Of a stretch of 64,000 nt of DNA, positions 10,540 through 43,508 are shown one piece after another. Positions within the stretch are counted from its first letter, which is position 1; every line of letters begins with the position of its first letter. The position numbers and the translations under genes were made by a program. This DNA is from Haliclystus octoradiatus (lineage: Eukaryota; Cnidaria; Staurozoa; Stauromedusae; Haliclystidae), in the NCBI GenBank assembly GCA_916610825.1, contig OU744452.1:374501-438500 (forward strand), in the 5' to 3' direction. The notes below the pieces were generated by a model that did not search any database, was not told the DNA's origin, and saw only the letters and a list, made by a program, of their open reading frames with translations.

Positions 10540-11338
10540 ATGTATGTTTATAACGTACTAATTCTTTGTTCCCGGCAAATTTTAGTAGGTTTTCTCTTAA
10601 TAGTTATCGGCTATAGCGTCACCGTTTATGACGGATTATCTCTCATAACGTCACACTTTTCTATTCCCGTGAAGTGATAAAATTGTTTATAACGTCTCAT
10701 TACCAAGAATCTTTTGTTTTCATTATCAAATACAAACGATATAGTAATTTTTCAACAATAAGAAAGTATTTTGGATGCGATGGAACGTATGAAATAGGAC
10801 ATTTTGCTCTGTGAGTTATTTGAACATGCAATATCAAATAAAACAGTGAAGTTTTTTAGCATTTGAAAGGAAACATTTGTGTCCCTGTTTTTATGACATT
10901 GAATCTATAGGCCAAGTCATATAAATCAACATCATGAACAACAAAACAAATCAAAGCCGATCATTTGCCATCATAATAATAAAAACCATAAATATATATC
11001 CATTTAAAAGTAACAGCAACCATTTTAAAAACTATTCCACTTCTTTAGTGTTGATTAACTCAATAAATAACAACTCAGATAAACTACATAATTTGCTATG
11101 TTTATAATAAAGCTTATAATTGTTATTCTTTCGTTCTCACTTCTTTCCGAACGATTGAAAAAATTAACCACATGGTTTTTGTTCTGCTACTGCTCATGCA
11201 TCATCAGAACGAAATTGAGGCCAAGTCATTGTCTATTGTTCTATTGTCATGACGTAATATTGGCTATAACGGCACATCGCCTATAACATACTTTCTTCAG
11301 ATTCCCCACGGGTGCCGTTATAAACGGTTTCTACTGTA
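10540..11338. mobile_element. second pogo/Tigger-like element, left end decayed
   Basis: The right end reads CCGTTATAAACGG then TTTCTACTGTA, a Tigger-like terminus with TA at 11337-11338. The left end is only suggested by GTTTATAACG near 10550. The interior is a diverged relative of the 7430-7860 segment: both carry a block with TTATTTGAACATG, AACCATAAA and CTCACTTCTTTC in the same order. No transposase. Confidence 0.5.
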
Positions 11339-11962
11339 TCTAGGGAAATAGCTTAATCTGCTTATACTTATGAAGTGGTGGTAGCTTAGCAATATTTATG
11401 TAAATGTTTGACAGCCTTTTTTCGGAGAGGTGCTTTATCCAACCCTAAATTCTGAGCCACAGTAGAACTTAATAGGGGTTGGTCGATTCGGCCTTTTTCT
11501 GAATCGATTAGTCACAGACAAGAATCGATTAATCGTTCGAAAACAATATACCTATTGTTTTCCGCTATTTTGCATCATCAGAGGTTGAAAGTTTAACAAA
11601 GTTTTATGGCTTTTATATTTCATTTCTTCAGAAATTATTCATTATAAGGTTTACATGAATGTCGTTTCCTTTATGAAATGTGAAATAAATATTTTTTTTT
11701 ATTTCAATATGTATTTTTTCAGTCGCGTGTTTTTGTTTTTCGTAAGCGCTATTTCGATCCAATTTTCTTCCTTGAAAAGAATAGAATAACATGCAAATAC
11801 TGAATCAATGATAGAGATGAGGTAATCACAAAATTGACCGATTATTTTTACCAGTTATTTATAATAATTGGCCGGTTAATCGGTAAACAAAGGAAATTTG
11901 AAAAGCAATATAAATCCTTTAAAAATTATAATTTTAGCCCTTTAATCATGCAACTAATAAAG
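11339..11962. other. non-coding, possible decayed MITE
   Basis: Contains GGTTGGTCGATTCGG near 11478 and TTGGCCGGTTAATCGG near 11869, loosely inverted, but no clean ends or target duplication. Confidence 0.3.
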
Positions 11963-13211
11963 TAGGGGAGAGCGGGGTGAAATGGAACGGGGGTGAATCG
12001 GAATACACAACTTCTAGAGACTCAAAAATTACAAAATTGCAGCAGAATATTGTTCTTATATGGTCTAAACATTGTGTAAAGTTTCATTTCGATACATAAA
12101 GTAAATAAAATATTATAAGCCTTTGAAAATTTGTACGCGTGATGCAAGTCATTCGCTTTTCACATCGCGTTTGATTTTATTTTCATTTCTTCACGCATCA
12201 GGTGTTATTGCATACCATTGTGTAGAGAATTTCCGTGTTATGACGTAGGCAGTTGTTATTTTCGTCTTTTCCAGCAAACTTTCTAGTAAATAGTGTTTAT
12301 GTTGCAAGATTCACGATGGGGTTGAATGGAACACGGCGGGAAACATTTCAATCACAGTCTGGCTTCACACTGCTTTGCTTTGTTGTTGTTCCGCCTTTGA
12401 TTTCACACCAAGAAGAAATCATTCAAATTAATCCATTAAATTGGTTCAATTGCCTCTTTTCAATAGTACATGGCCTTGTATTATTTCTATGAAGCATTGA
12501 CCTTTTTGTTGTTTTATTTTCAACGTAAAATTAATGAGTTTGTATTGTCTTGTTTTGACTTATTATTTCCCTCGTGAATCAATGTGAATTATAATGTAAA
12601 CAAAACATTTGCATGAGCGGTTTCTTTGAATTTGACACCTTCGGAAGGAAAGCGACTTTTTCGAAGGACTGCATGAACTTAAATGTTGTTTTATTCATAT
12701 TATATTGGTTAAATCTAATTAAAACCCATTTGAATGATTAACCTTACTCATATTCTCTCAATTATAACTGAAATTTGGAAAATTATACTGGTACGGGAAA
12801 ATGTTATCGTGTTTTACGGAGACGCATTTTTGCGAATGGAAAATAATAATCTTATAAATTTATATTTGGAAGTAAGTTTCTTTATCTATCTAATTTATTG
12901 TTGTTGATATCAATTTTTAAAGGCTCAATAGCTATGATACTCAATTTATTTGAACAAATTCGATGAAATAATGGTAAATTTGCGATCATTCCGTTTCACC
13001 CCACATTTTCGCAAAATCGCGGTTTTGAAAAAATGCCATTCTTCCTTTAAACATTGTTTCAACTTTGATTTGACAATATTCGGGTATTTTGCATTATAAA
13101 CTTCAGACAATTTCCTACAAATTGATACCAAAATTGTGAGTTTTGCGTGAGCCGTTTTGGAGCAATAATTTTTTTAAGAAAATTTGTTCCAATTCACCCC
13201 GCTCTCCCCTA
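11963..13211. mobile_element. TIR element with GGGGAGAGCGGGGTGAA ends
   Basis: The left end GTAGGGGAGAGCGGGGTGAA and right end TTCACCCCGCTCTCCCCTAC are perfect inverses over 20 bp, and similarity continues into AATGGAAC. TA flanks the core on both sides (11963-11964, 13210-13211), so a TA-inserting superfamily fits. The interior (about 1.2 kb) includes a 79-codon frame at 12253-12492 without a known domain. It is probably non-autonomous. Confidence 0.65.
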
Positions 13212-14942
13212 CCTTATTGTAAATAAATATATTGTTTTGAATTTCATTATCATGAACATCATGCATCATAATAAATGAATATAGATCCCTACAAAATAGA
13301 TCACTTGAAAGTGTAACATGAAAACTTCTTCATGTAAAAGCCGTATGATATGAAGTTCTATAATAAACGGAAAAAAGCTAAACACTCACTTAACTTTTAA
13401 AGTGGGAATAAACCCCCAGACTATCTTTACATATGTACTAGAACCCGACGTGAAAAAAACAATGGCGTAATTTTTTTTTGATCGGGAAATTATTTCTTGG
13501 TGAAAAATACCTTCAAAGTGGTGTTTTGACCCAAATGTTGCTGAGGAAAAAAAAGGGATTGGATCTAGCTTTATGACGACAAAGTCACAAGTCGTTTTTC
13601 TAATAGACTTTAGATCGGATAAATCACGCGATGTTACGTTTGAGATGGTGTAGCTTTGTAACAGCAATCTATTTTTCTCTCCCACAAAACTGAGGTGAGG
13701 AAGAATATATAATCTCAAGAGCAGCAAAATCCCAGATGATTTATTGATTTTAAAGTTCACGAATTTGAAGAAAATGAAAATCAGAAAATGTTTCATTCGT
13801 AGCGCGCGTTATACAGATTATATTTTGACGTTTCATTCTCACACGTATTTAATACATATCAAAAGATTCTCTGGTGACCACAATAGCCAGCTAAGTAGAA
13901 TTTATTGTTGTAAGCATATGTCTGAACTGAAAATGGAGTATTCTTTTGAGGGTAAAAATCATAATGTATGGTGGGAAACGCTATAAGAACACCATAACCA
14001 TTGGTTTTGTAATCCTCTTTTCACAGAAACGAAATCTGTCCATCTGATTTATCGTCTCTGTAAAAAGGTATTTTGTGCAAAGTAACTTCTGCACTGTATT
14101 ACCGCATCATAAGCTACAGATTGTGACATGATGCTAACATGTTCTACTTTCTAGCCAAAGGAATGAATACTAGACTGGTAAAAAAATTTGGTAGCGTATG
14201 TATAATCAGGAACGAGACTTCACATTGCAAAACCCTAATTTTGTTAATCAGATAACGTTGATAGAGAGGATAATAAATACAGATATACCGCATAACCAAA
14301 AAATGATAGAATCTGCAGTACTGTAGTAGTTCTAATACGGCTGTAAATTTGAATAAGAACGTCTGAGCCCTCTATCGGGTTTGTACTATTTCCCGATATT
14401 TTATAGAGTTTTACGGTGTAATGTACTGAAGAATTTTCAATGTTATAATAATTGAATGCTTGGAATGCAAAACAGTCCCAACAGATGAACTTTGTTAATA
14501 GACTATTGAGTATTATATATCTATCTACAGTCTTATAAACTATACGATTACATGGTTAAAAAATTACTAGACAAACATCAATTTCAAACCTAAACTTTGA
14601 AATGATAATTGAAATATGTCTATTTAATAATTTAGTAATACTTAAAATAAATCTGAAAAATTGCAATTAAAATACTTTGCAGTACCAACTATCTCGAAGA
14701 AAAGTTGTCTGTGCATGCCTGTGCAAATCGAGTCAGTTTAAATTCACATTTAGATCATGAATAGGAAATCTTGTAGAAATATTTACTCAATAACAACTTA
14801 CAGATGGAGTTAAAAATAGTTATTACTTCTTTAGCGTAGGATAAAGCTATTTCGAAGGGCACGTGTCTACTAATTAAGATTTGAGAAGTATTGCGGTCAC
14901 ACAGAATACGTAACTAATATGTGTCACTAGACCAGTCACAAA

Positions 14943-15958
14943 CAGACCTTTACGGGAAAGGCGCGCGATCGCTCTCGCGCGCCTTCGAGCGCCTTGTTTA
15001 CAATTTTGAAGAGCGTTTAATAGAGCGTTTAATAGAGCGCCTTGACAAAATAATAGTGTGATTTTTTACAAACAATTGATACACCTTTCTGATTTCATAA
15101 TAATATAATAATTCTCCAATTAGTTGGTCAACAAATTATCAAAACTGTATCGGATCAATTTCAAACAAAACTGTTTTGAAAAGTCTAAATAATCCAACGG
15201 TTAAACGAGTTTAATTGAGTTTGAGCACATGGTTTTCTTGACGTTGAAGCATATGGTTGAAGTAAAATTGGTAAGAAAATGTATTGTCTTTAGCCAAACT
15301 GAAGACAGTCTAATTCAAACTAATAAACAATTAAATATAATGATTTAATCAGCAGTGTATAATTATATCGATGTAAAACTTTATCTACGTCTTCTCGATT
15401 CGACCATCAATGAAAATTTCACTCGACTAACGGCGTGAAATTTGATCGCGTTGTTATGGGAATACATGCGCTATTGTTCTCAAACAATAGATTTCGAATA
15501 ATGTTAATCGTATAGAATGATGTTGTTTACAATTTATGTCGCGTGCGTTTTTCGTATATTTTTCTCTCGTTTTTAAATTCTTTTAACCTTGTAGCCCTAT
15601 CAGTTTAGAGTTTCAAGAATGGAGGGCATTATAAAAAATTAATTTTGACAAAAACGTAGAACTTTTTGAACGAAACTAAGTGTTTGTATAAACAATTTTT
15701 TTCACAAAAAGTAAAAATATTATTTTAACAGTAATGTTTTTTAAATTGTTGACTGCAGTAAATTATTTAATTTTTTTGCAAAAACTATCATACATTGATT
15801 ATGTCTTGATGATTAACAAGCCAAATCTGCTCTTTTGATGTCAATTATTAATGAACATTGACATTGCATTTTTCCAAAATTACTCTCCTACAGCTCTCCT
15901 AAGCATTTTGAGGAGAGTGATTTATCATTCTTCTTTCATTTAGTCCCGTAAAGGTCTG
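14943..15958. mobile_element. nested 1-kb TIR element with CACAAA target duplication
   Basis: Begins CAGACCTTTACGGGA and ends TCCCGTAAAGGTCTG, a perfect 15-bp inverted repeat. CACAAA stands directly on both sides (14937-14942 and 15959-15964), a 6-bp direct duplication. It lies inside the long-TIR element, so it is younger. It is AT-rich with no coding frame; the superfamily is unclear. Confidence 0.7.
14960..14983. repeat. GC-rich perfect hairpin at the nested element's left end
   Basis: GGCGCGCGA and its exact inverse TCGCGCGCC are separated by a 6-base loop. This is strikingly GC-rich in an AT-rich element, followed by two copies of GAGCGTTTAATA. Confidence 0.8.
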
Positions 15959-16436
15959 CACAAAGGAACAGTCGCACCGCCTGACATTTGTGTTAATCCG
16001 CAATCTATATCAGATTCATTGCGCTTAATGACGCTACGAGAAATTATTTCGACTGAGCGTTTCAATAGATTTTTTTCTGCTCCTGAAATCACAAATTGCA
16101 TCTTTTTTACGTAATTTGCGAGTTTATATGTTTGCTCATGGCTCAGCCTTGTCAGAAATTTGTTTTCTGTGACTTCTCGGAGTTAGGTCACCTCAAAGAT
16201 AACGTCGCGTGATCAGCCCACTGTTAAGTCTGTTAGACAAACCGCACGACTTGTGACTTTGTCGTCATAAAGCTAGATCCAATCCCTTTTTTTTCTCAGC
16301 GACATTTGGGTCAAAACACCACTTTGAAGGCATTTTTCACCAAGAAATAATTTCCAGATCGAAAAAAAAATTACGCCATTGTTTTTTTCACATCGGGTTC
16401 TACTACATATGTAAAGATAGTCTGGGGGTTTATTCC

Positions 16437-16758
16437 ATACATATGAATAACCCACAAGTCGAGCGACGAAAATAAAGTAATTAAAAAGATATGCGGTATG
16501 AGCATTTGCCAAATATTCCCATAAAATTAACGTAACTACTCTCAGTGTATACTTTTGTGTTTGGGCATAATTCTTCTGGTGGAAAGTTGTTATGAAAATT
16601 TTGAGTTTTCAACGATCGATTGTTTTGGAAATTATTCATTCACAAGTCAAAAATACTCGAATGTTCTTCTCATTAACTCAAACTTCTTATCACTATGACT
16701 GTATCCCGTACTATGTGTGATACTGATGGTCTTGTTTGATCTGTTTTTGCGTTGTTAG
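16437..16758. other. non-coding, upstream of the ZC3H11A-like start
   Basis: No recognised gene or repeat. A pyrimidine-rich acceptor (ending GTTGTTAG at 16758) closes this stretch and would start a 5' UTR exon. Confidence 0.4.
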
Positions 16759-16788
16759 ATTGTTCCTGTTTTCCATGTGATAGTTACC

Positions 16789-37356
<20,568 letters not shown>

Positions 37357-37594
37357 ATAATTATTGTTAGAAATTCACTCTTGTAATTTACTTGAATAAT
37401 ATCAGTTTACCCATAATCCAATGCGTCTTTTTTGTCAGCTTCGGAGCCTGGAGCCTATTCTATATGATTGATTGACAGGTGGCACTCAAACCTGTAACGA
37501 TCCTGATTGACGAGTGAGTGCACATGAGCGTGGCCTTTTGCTCTCTGTTTCACTATCGTTAATTTGTTTTGTTAACCTTTGACTTTTTATAGTC
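37357..37594. other. intergenic: end of the ZC3H11A-like gene to the secreted-gene cluster
   Basis: Only 238 bp separate the ZC3H11A-like stop from the next start codon. No AATAAA was seen in it. Confidence 0.5.
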
Positions 37595-38360
37595 ATGAAT
37601 CTGATCATTGTTGTTACATTGGTGGTGTTGTGTTGTTTTACGCAATTAGCGAACTGTTATGACGGTGAGTTCATTTTCAATATGATTTCATTTCGCCTTC
37701 TTTCCTCTGCATGTGTACTAAATTTGTTGTTTTATCCAACTTCGGATCACAGATTTACCCACTTTGCAAAGGAACAGACGGTCATCTGTTGAAGAACTGA
37801 TAACGAAGACCGCTCAGAAAGCCAAGATTGTCGGTGAAAAAGCCATCAAATTCTTTCTTCCTTCGCAACAACCTCCTTTTCTCTACAACCATGCATTGAG
37901 AAAGAGAGCTATTCCTTACCAGGCGCCTACTTATTATTACCCGTCATACAACACAAAGCCTTACTACGACATCTACCAACGCAGTAAGATAACAAAACCT
38001 AATCCTGTCTCTATTCTCCCTCAACAACCAGCACTAGACACTACAAAACAGCGCTCTACTGTCGATGATCACTCTAAAATGACTGAGGACTTACAAGAAT
38101 TTGCCTCGAATTGGAATGATGCTCCGGATATACGTTCAAGAGTTAACGAGGCTGTGTTATCATTTAACCCAAAGGGCAAATTAGAACTTGACGAGCAATT
38201 GGATTCAAAGTTAGAACACGTCAGATCAAAAACAGAATTTCGACAACAATTTCAAAACCAACTGGTAAAGCGTTATCGTGCCAGCAGAAAGATGCAGAAG
38301 GACATGGAAAGCCTGCTGGTAAATTATTTTACTGATTTCGTCTGCGGTAATGACTGTTGA
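37595..38360 (+). CDS. predicted secreted protein A, 225 aa, unknown family
   Basis: Exon 37595-37664 encodes a signal peptide (MNLIIVVTLVVLCC through LANCYD) and ends in phase 1. Exon 37753-38360 continues in frame to the stop. The mature part begins with a basic patch (QRNRRSS) and has LRKRAIP, a Tyr/Pro-rich stretch (YQAPTYYYPSYNTKPYYDIY) and a charged helical C-terminus ending in two cysteines (CGNDC). No known domain is recognised. It heads a run of three same-strand secreted genes with the same first-exon design. A GTAAAT donor at 38319 could lead to an alternative 3' exon. AATAAA follows at 38448-38453. Confidence 0.72.
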
Positions 38361-38447
38361 AATATTATTAAAAACGATTATCTTTCTGATGCGAATAGCT
38401 TTATTCCAATGTTGGAAAACAGACACTGTTAATAAGTAGTGAAATAT

Positions 38448-38453
38448 AATAAA
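38448..38453 (+). terminator. poly(A) signal of secreted protein A gene
   Basis: AATAAA 88 bp after the stop codon. Confidence 0.6.
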
Positions 38454-39554
38454 TACATAAATATTTGTAAATGTGTACAGACCATACAAACATTTATAGT
38501 CAATACTAATATATTCATATATATCTCAAATGTAGAAAACTCTAAATGATATTTCATTCTCTATAATGCTGAGAGAGCCTCTTTTCAATGTTTTAGATAT
38601 CGTTGTTGTTGTGAACTATATATGCGTATAGCCCTTCTTTTGACACTGATACTGAGGCTGTGTCCCCAGGGTCGAAAGGACAGCAGTATAGGAGCAAGTG
38701 GGATGTGCTACTTTTCTTAAATAATTTGAAAGGAGACGTCAAATTCTGGAGTTTGCTAGTTGAAGGCAAGGAACAGACCAAAATAGATAAAATGGGTCGA
38801 TTTATCGAAGATCTATCAAAAACTCTCGCGACATGAGAAATAAATGGTATCATTGTCCTAATTGGTTCAAATCAGTAAAAATTTAATAATTATTATTGAA
38901 GCATTATATAGTGTTGTGCGTTTCTGCTTTACTGTAGCTTATTTTACTCCTATTTCTTTCGGGATATTTGAAACACAAAGACCGACTATGATTAGAAAAG
39001 TATATCGTATTAAATTCATAGATCTAAAAATTTCAATTAATTTAAAAAATAATTAATTAATCAATAGATAAATATAATATGTTATGTTAATGAAGCTGAT
39101 TGACTTAATAAGTGAACATTGTGTTCAGAGCCCCAGTGCTCTACCTCGAACTCGTGTATAGCCAGCCATGCGTGTCCGTAACCCATTGATGCGGTGAGTT
39201 GTGTTTACCGTTGATTGGTTGTGTCACAGTCCATATTAGCAAACTACAAACTAAATTCACGGGCCATCAATTCTACCTAATTGGAATCATGCAAATCTCA
39301 CAAACGAAGACTGCATTAATTAACTCTATATTCCTCTGTTTACTTTAAAGAGTTTTGATAATAGCAAGATTGTGATCCGCTCATATATATTGGTCATCAT
39401 TTGCGGAGAACGACGCAAAAGAATTAATGGATCGCGGATCTGTCTTATTTGCTCAGTGAATTTTCACTGAATACATTCATCCATCATCTCTACTCCATTC
39501 GCATCCCAACTTCAGTAATAATTTACAATCTCTATATACATTCTCACGGTGGAT
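38454..39554. other. intergenic, nothing recognised
   Basis: AT-rich. A TATA-like CATATATATTGG at about 39383 lies 170 bp before the next start codon and could belong to its promoter. Frames at 38593-38853 have no domain. Confidence 0.4.
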
Positions 39555-42500
39555 ATGAGGCTGTTACTATCTCATATAATAAGTGTATTTATCATCTCAT
39601 TCATACCATGGCCTCTTGTACAAGCCAAGCAATATAAACTGAAAGATACAGGTATGACTTTATATATTATTTTGTTTTATATTTGCGATATGATATCAAC
39701 TGGATGCGTCTTGTAATTAACATTCGTTTTTGTCTGATTAAGGTAACCTGCGGCTTGGCCCTCAAGTAAAAAAGATTTCAGCAAGTCAAGGAGGCATGCA
39801 ACCTGGGAAGGGGCCCTCTCTACCCAAGGTTGGGGCAAACACTCTCCCCTTCCCACAGATTATGCCATTTCCTATCATCCCGTATGATATTAACCCTTAC
39901 CCTGGCAAAAAAGGGAAAGGAAAGAAAGGGAAAAAGCTTCACAGCAACAATTTACTCGAGAGTCAGGATGACCAAGATAAGAACACGAAGGAAGCCACGC
40001 AGGAGACCCCTGATGCAAACAGTAAAGTCACGCAGCTGAAGCCACCCAAAACAATGAAAGTTAGTAAGAAGCAATCTCATCATGCAGCCATGGCAACAAA
40101 CGATGACGATGATGAAAGTGATTTCAATTTCAACGAACCAAATCAAAGAGCAACATGGGTAGAAGAAGGACACAATGGAAATGATGATTGGTTGTTAGAG
40201 ACAAGGCCCTACTACGAAATCAGAAGTAGACGCAGTCCTCTCGTGTACGATGATGAGTCTTACGACAGACAGAGAAGAGAGTTGGTATACGAGCCCAATT
40301 TATTTGCTAGTGTAGCCGAAACTATGTTTCAGGATAGTGAAGACAAGGCTGACGAAGAACATAGGATCGAAGCTCGAGAAGTCAAAGAAGGTAAATAGAT
40401 TATTACCGTCATAAACTATTTATAATACGCTAAATGCTGGAGGTTGTAGTTAATTGTTAATATAGACAGCATTAAAGGCCGGAATTTGAATGAATCAGAC
40501 AGTAAATTATAAAAGTTGATTTGCAAACACAATTATATTGACTACGATCAAACCATATTTCGGACTGTTGATTCGAGTGTGTCTGTTTTCAATCAACTCT
40601 TTGCATATTTGCATCGTCGATATCACTGATAAAATAGATGCGTACATATTATGTTTCAGAGGAAGCCGCCCAGGACGAGGCTGAAAATGACGTCACACTG
40701 AGCACTTCGAAACTTCAAAATTCTGTCGAGGCTGCCAAAGCACTGACAAACATGGAACGCAAGATGGGCATTCACCCGGCACATCTCGTTGATGAAATGC
40801 ACACGATGGTCAGTGGCTTAGAAGGGCAAAAGGCATTCTATACAAAGGCCCTTGCTGCTGAAACAATGATTGGTTCACATGGGAATGAGGCTTCAAAGCG
40901 CAGGCTGGGTGACGAGCGTCAGAAAGTGAGTCAAATTGAAAATGAGTTGAGTACTTTGAAAAGTATAGAACTGCTAGCCACGGGCCTTGAGTTAGCCAAG
41001 TACCTCGCCGTGCACAGAAACCAAGAACACTTGAAAGAGGCAGCAGTTATGGCCAAGGCACAGATCCCGGGTGCTAATCCTGTGGCACATTCAACCGAAC
41101 GTGTCCTTCAAAGCAAGCATGTTGCTGATTCATTCACACGCCCTTCTCCTATGCAGATAGCAAGTGCATATTTCAATCCTAATCAGCGAATACAATCAGC
41201 ATCCCCTTCTATTAACCAATACTTCAGCAACTACCCGTTGTATCAATCACCTACAATTTCAAACTGGGCACCAGCCTTGCCTCAGTATACCAGTCAGCCT
41301 CCTGTCTATGCAACGAATAGATTTCTTGAGGATCATCCAGGGGCACTCTCCTTCCCTGGCCCCACATTCTCCCCACCTCCCTTTGTAACAACAGCAGCAT
41401 CGACGCCTCCAAGCCAATCGACAGCTGCAAAGCCGGCAACAAAAAAACCAGAACGAGCACGTTACCAAGGCAACAATAACAAAGATAATCGTGTCCAGCA
41501 GCAAAACTCTGTCAAAGATAAATATGCAAATTTTGAAGCCAAGCACGTGACTCCAGGTGTTCCGTCCAATCCCCCTCCAAACTTCGCATCCACGGGCTAC
41601 GCTACTCCTGTCGTAGCCGTCCCTTATTCTCCCCCTGTGGCTTATGCGTTGTCACCCCCATCACTGATGTCACCTTTGAGGGGAGGTCCTGGTACAGCTG
41701 GGTATGGTTACTACACTAATACATTATCCCCACCAGCTGTAGCGAACCCTAACACGTACACTGCGGCATCTCAAATGGCCGCTGCTAAAGAAGGAGTACC
41801 CTACAAAGTCACCATGACAACACAGCATCAACAAAGCAGTGACAGAAATCCAGTACAAGTGAACGCCGCTGCCCAAGGTCATCCATCGAATCCACAAGAG
41901 GTACTCAACACTGACCACGAGGAGTTCAGAAGACCAAACTATAGTCCCAGAATTCAACTGGCGCCAGAAGCGGACTTATCTGCACAACCACAGCCTCTCA
42001 ATGGTCAAATGATACCACCTTGGTTTGGCCTCTTTCCTAAACTACCTGAAGACGTTACAGACAAAGGCAAGAGTAGACCGGATGGCTTCTATGCTCCAGA
42101 AATACAAGATGGTGAGTTTGGAATTCTACCCCCGGAGAGTGGACACGTATTCTTGACTGTTTCAATTATTTTAATGGGTTTCTGCTTTCATTTTCAGAAA
42201 TAAGAGAAAAAGAGGCTATGAAAGAAGATAACGCCAGAGTGCGCAACGTTCAACGTGCAGCAGAGGCTGTTACTCAGATAGAGGCTAAAGTTGGTCTCGA
42301 TCCATCGTCTATTACTGAGTTGGTTGATCATGTAGAAAAGGCTGCAAGAAAAGATGTCGTCATGTCTCAGCAGGCTGTGAAACAAGATCGCTATAGCATT
42401 CGACGGATGCAAATACCATCACGGCCTGAGGCTCAAGTGACGTCACAACTAACAGCAATGAAACGGAAGTTAAATAATGATGAACAGTTTTTAAACGAGG

Positions 42501-42691
42501 CAAAGGATCGCCTGTCTAAGATTAAACAAATGGAATTGCTTGCAACTGAAATCGAGGTTGCCAAATGGTCAGCAAAGGCTCGCGCAAACGAGGAAGCTCG
42601 CCGAGAGAAATCTCATTTAGGAGACATACTATCACGAAGGAGGACAATTATATCTAAGCGATATGAGGAAGGAAATAGTAATTTAGGATAA
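39555..42691 (+). CDS. predicted secreted protein B, 896 aa, with a duplicated helical module
   Basis: Exons 39555-39651, 39743-40390, 40660-42111 and 42198-42691, all introns phase 1, close to 896 codons plus stop. The start is the first ATG of a hydrophobic leader (MRLLLSHIISVFIISFI through VQA). Residues 33-248 are Lys/Asp-rich with furin-like RSRRS and RQRREL. Residues of about 262-375 and 745-870 are two copies of one module. Each has an AAxAxTxxExKxG start, a central charged coil and a closing ELLAT..E.AK (IELLATGLELAKYLA, MELLATEIEVAKWSA). Between them is a 330-residue Pro/Ser/Tyr/Ala-rich, low-charge linker. The second module is encoded by the last exon alone. No known family recognised; a cleaved extracellular matrix or coat protein is inference. 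No AATAAA seen close after the stop. Confidence 0.8.
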
Positions 42692-43508
42692 ATGATAAAT
42701 AGTGAGCCATGATTTTCAGTGATATAGTTGTTATGTTATTAATATGTAAATGCTTGTATATACGACGACAGGATACAGCTAATAATATACCACCATTTTG
42801 CTATGCGTTTTTCAATAATAATTTTTATGAAACATGTTGTTGCAGTTACTCGATGCGTTTGTCTGACCAATCCCGGATTTATGCTGTAAACATTCGGCTA
42901 CTAAAAACAACTAAAAACTGAGCTTCTTGTGAGAATTCTGTTGAATGATAACTAAGAACATCAACATAACACCAACTAGAACAGTGTTCAGTATCAGAGG
43001 CCACGCGAGAGAGAGGTTAAGGTTAAACTAAAACAGGTAACAACCGGTTGTGGCAGGACAAAGGTCACCCATCGAAATGAGGCTGTCATTGATCCGTGAA
43101 GAACTTCTGATGCGTCATTTTTAAACGTTGTTAATTAATAGCTGTAACATCTGCGGCCTGTTGTAACCCTTCTCAACATGATAAGGTCTAATGATATATA
43201 TCATACATCGGATAGAATAGCTGCTAATATTCCTTTTAAATCGTGTTGGTTACATTCTCGAACTACACATAGAAATCGGTCGATGATCAGCCCACGGATC
43301 AAGGATCACTGCACATGACCTGTTACGATTCGGTAATTATTCGTCACGAAAACACGTCGACATTTTCCTACCGTTTCTAACATTGATCCATCTGTAGCGA
43401 TAGAGTAAGGTAAGAGAGACGAACGCATGGAATGTTGACGAACTAAACACAATCATCTGTCATTATTATCATAACTAATTATCGCAATTTTTAGCTACAT
43501 CGTTCAAG
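42692..43508. other. intergenic between secreted genes B and C
   Basis: No gene recognised. Contains short direct words (AGGTTAAGGTTAA near 43016). The only long frame (42709-42921) shows no domain. Confidence 0.4.

Larger units (their letters stand above)
13404..16436. mobile_element. 3-kb element with long (about 350 bp) inverted repeats
   Basis: The left arm starts GGAATAAACCCCCAGAC at 13404. Its inverse ends TCTGGGGGTTTATTCC at 16436. Over the outer 190 bp the arms match at about 90% by eye, including the TTACGCCATTG and CAAATGT..C words. Similarity weakens but continues for another 100-150 bp inward. No transposase is recognised, and no convincing target duplication was found beside the ends. 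A separate 1-kb element is nested inside. Coding frames at 13386-13986 and 16273-16512 are products of the arms. Confidence 0.65.

Noticed and set aside
13386-13986. Frames of 136 and 80 codons
   Set aside because: They cross the arm of a long inverted repeat and are repeated in part at 16.3-16.5 kb; no domain.
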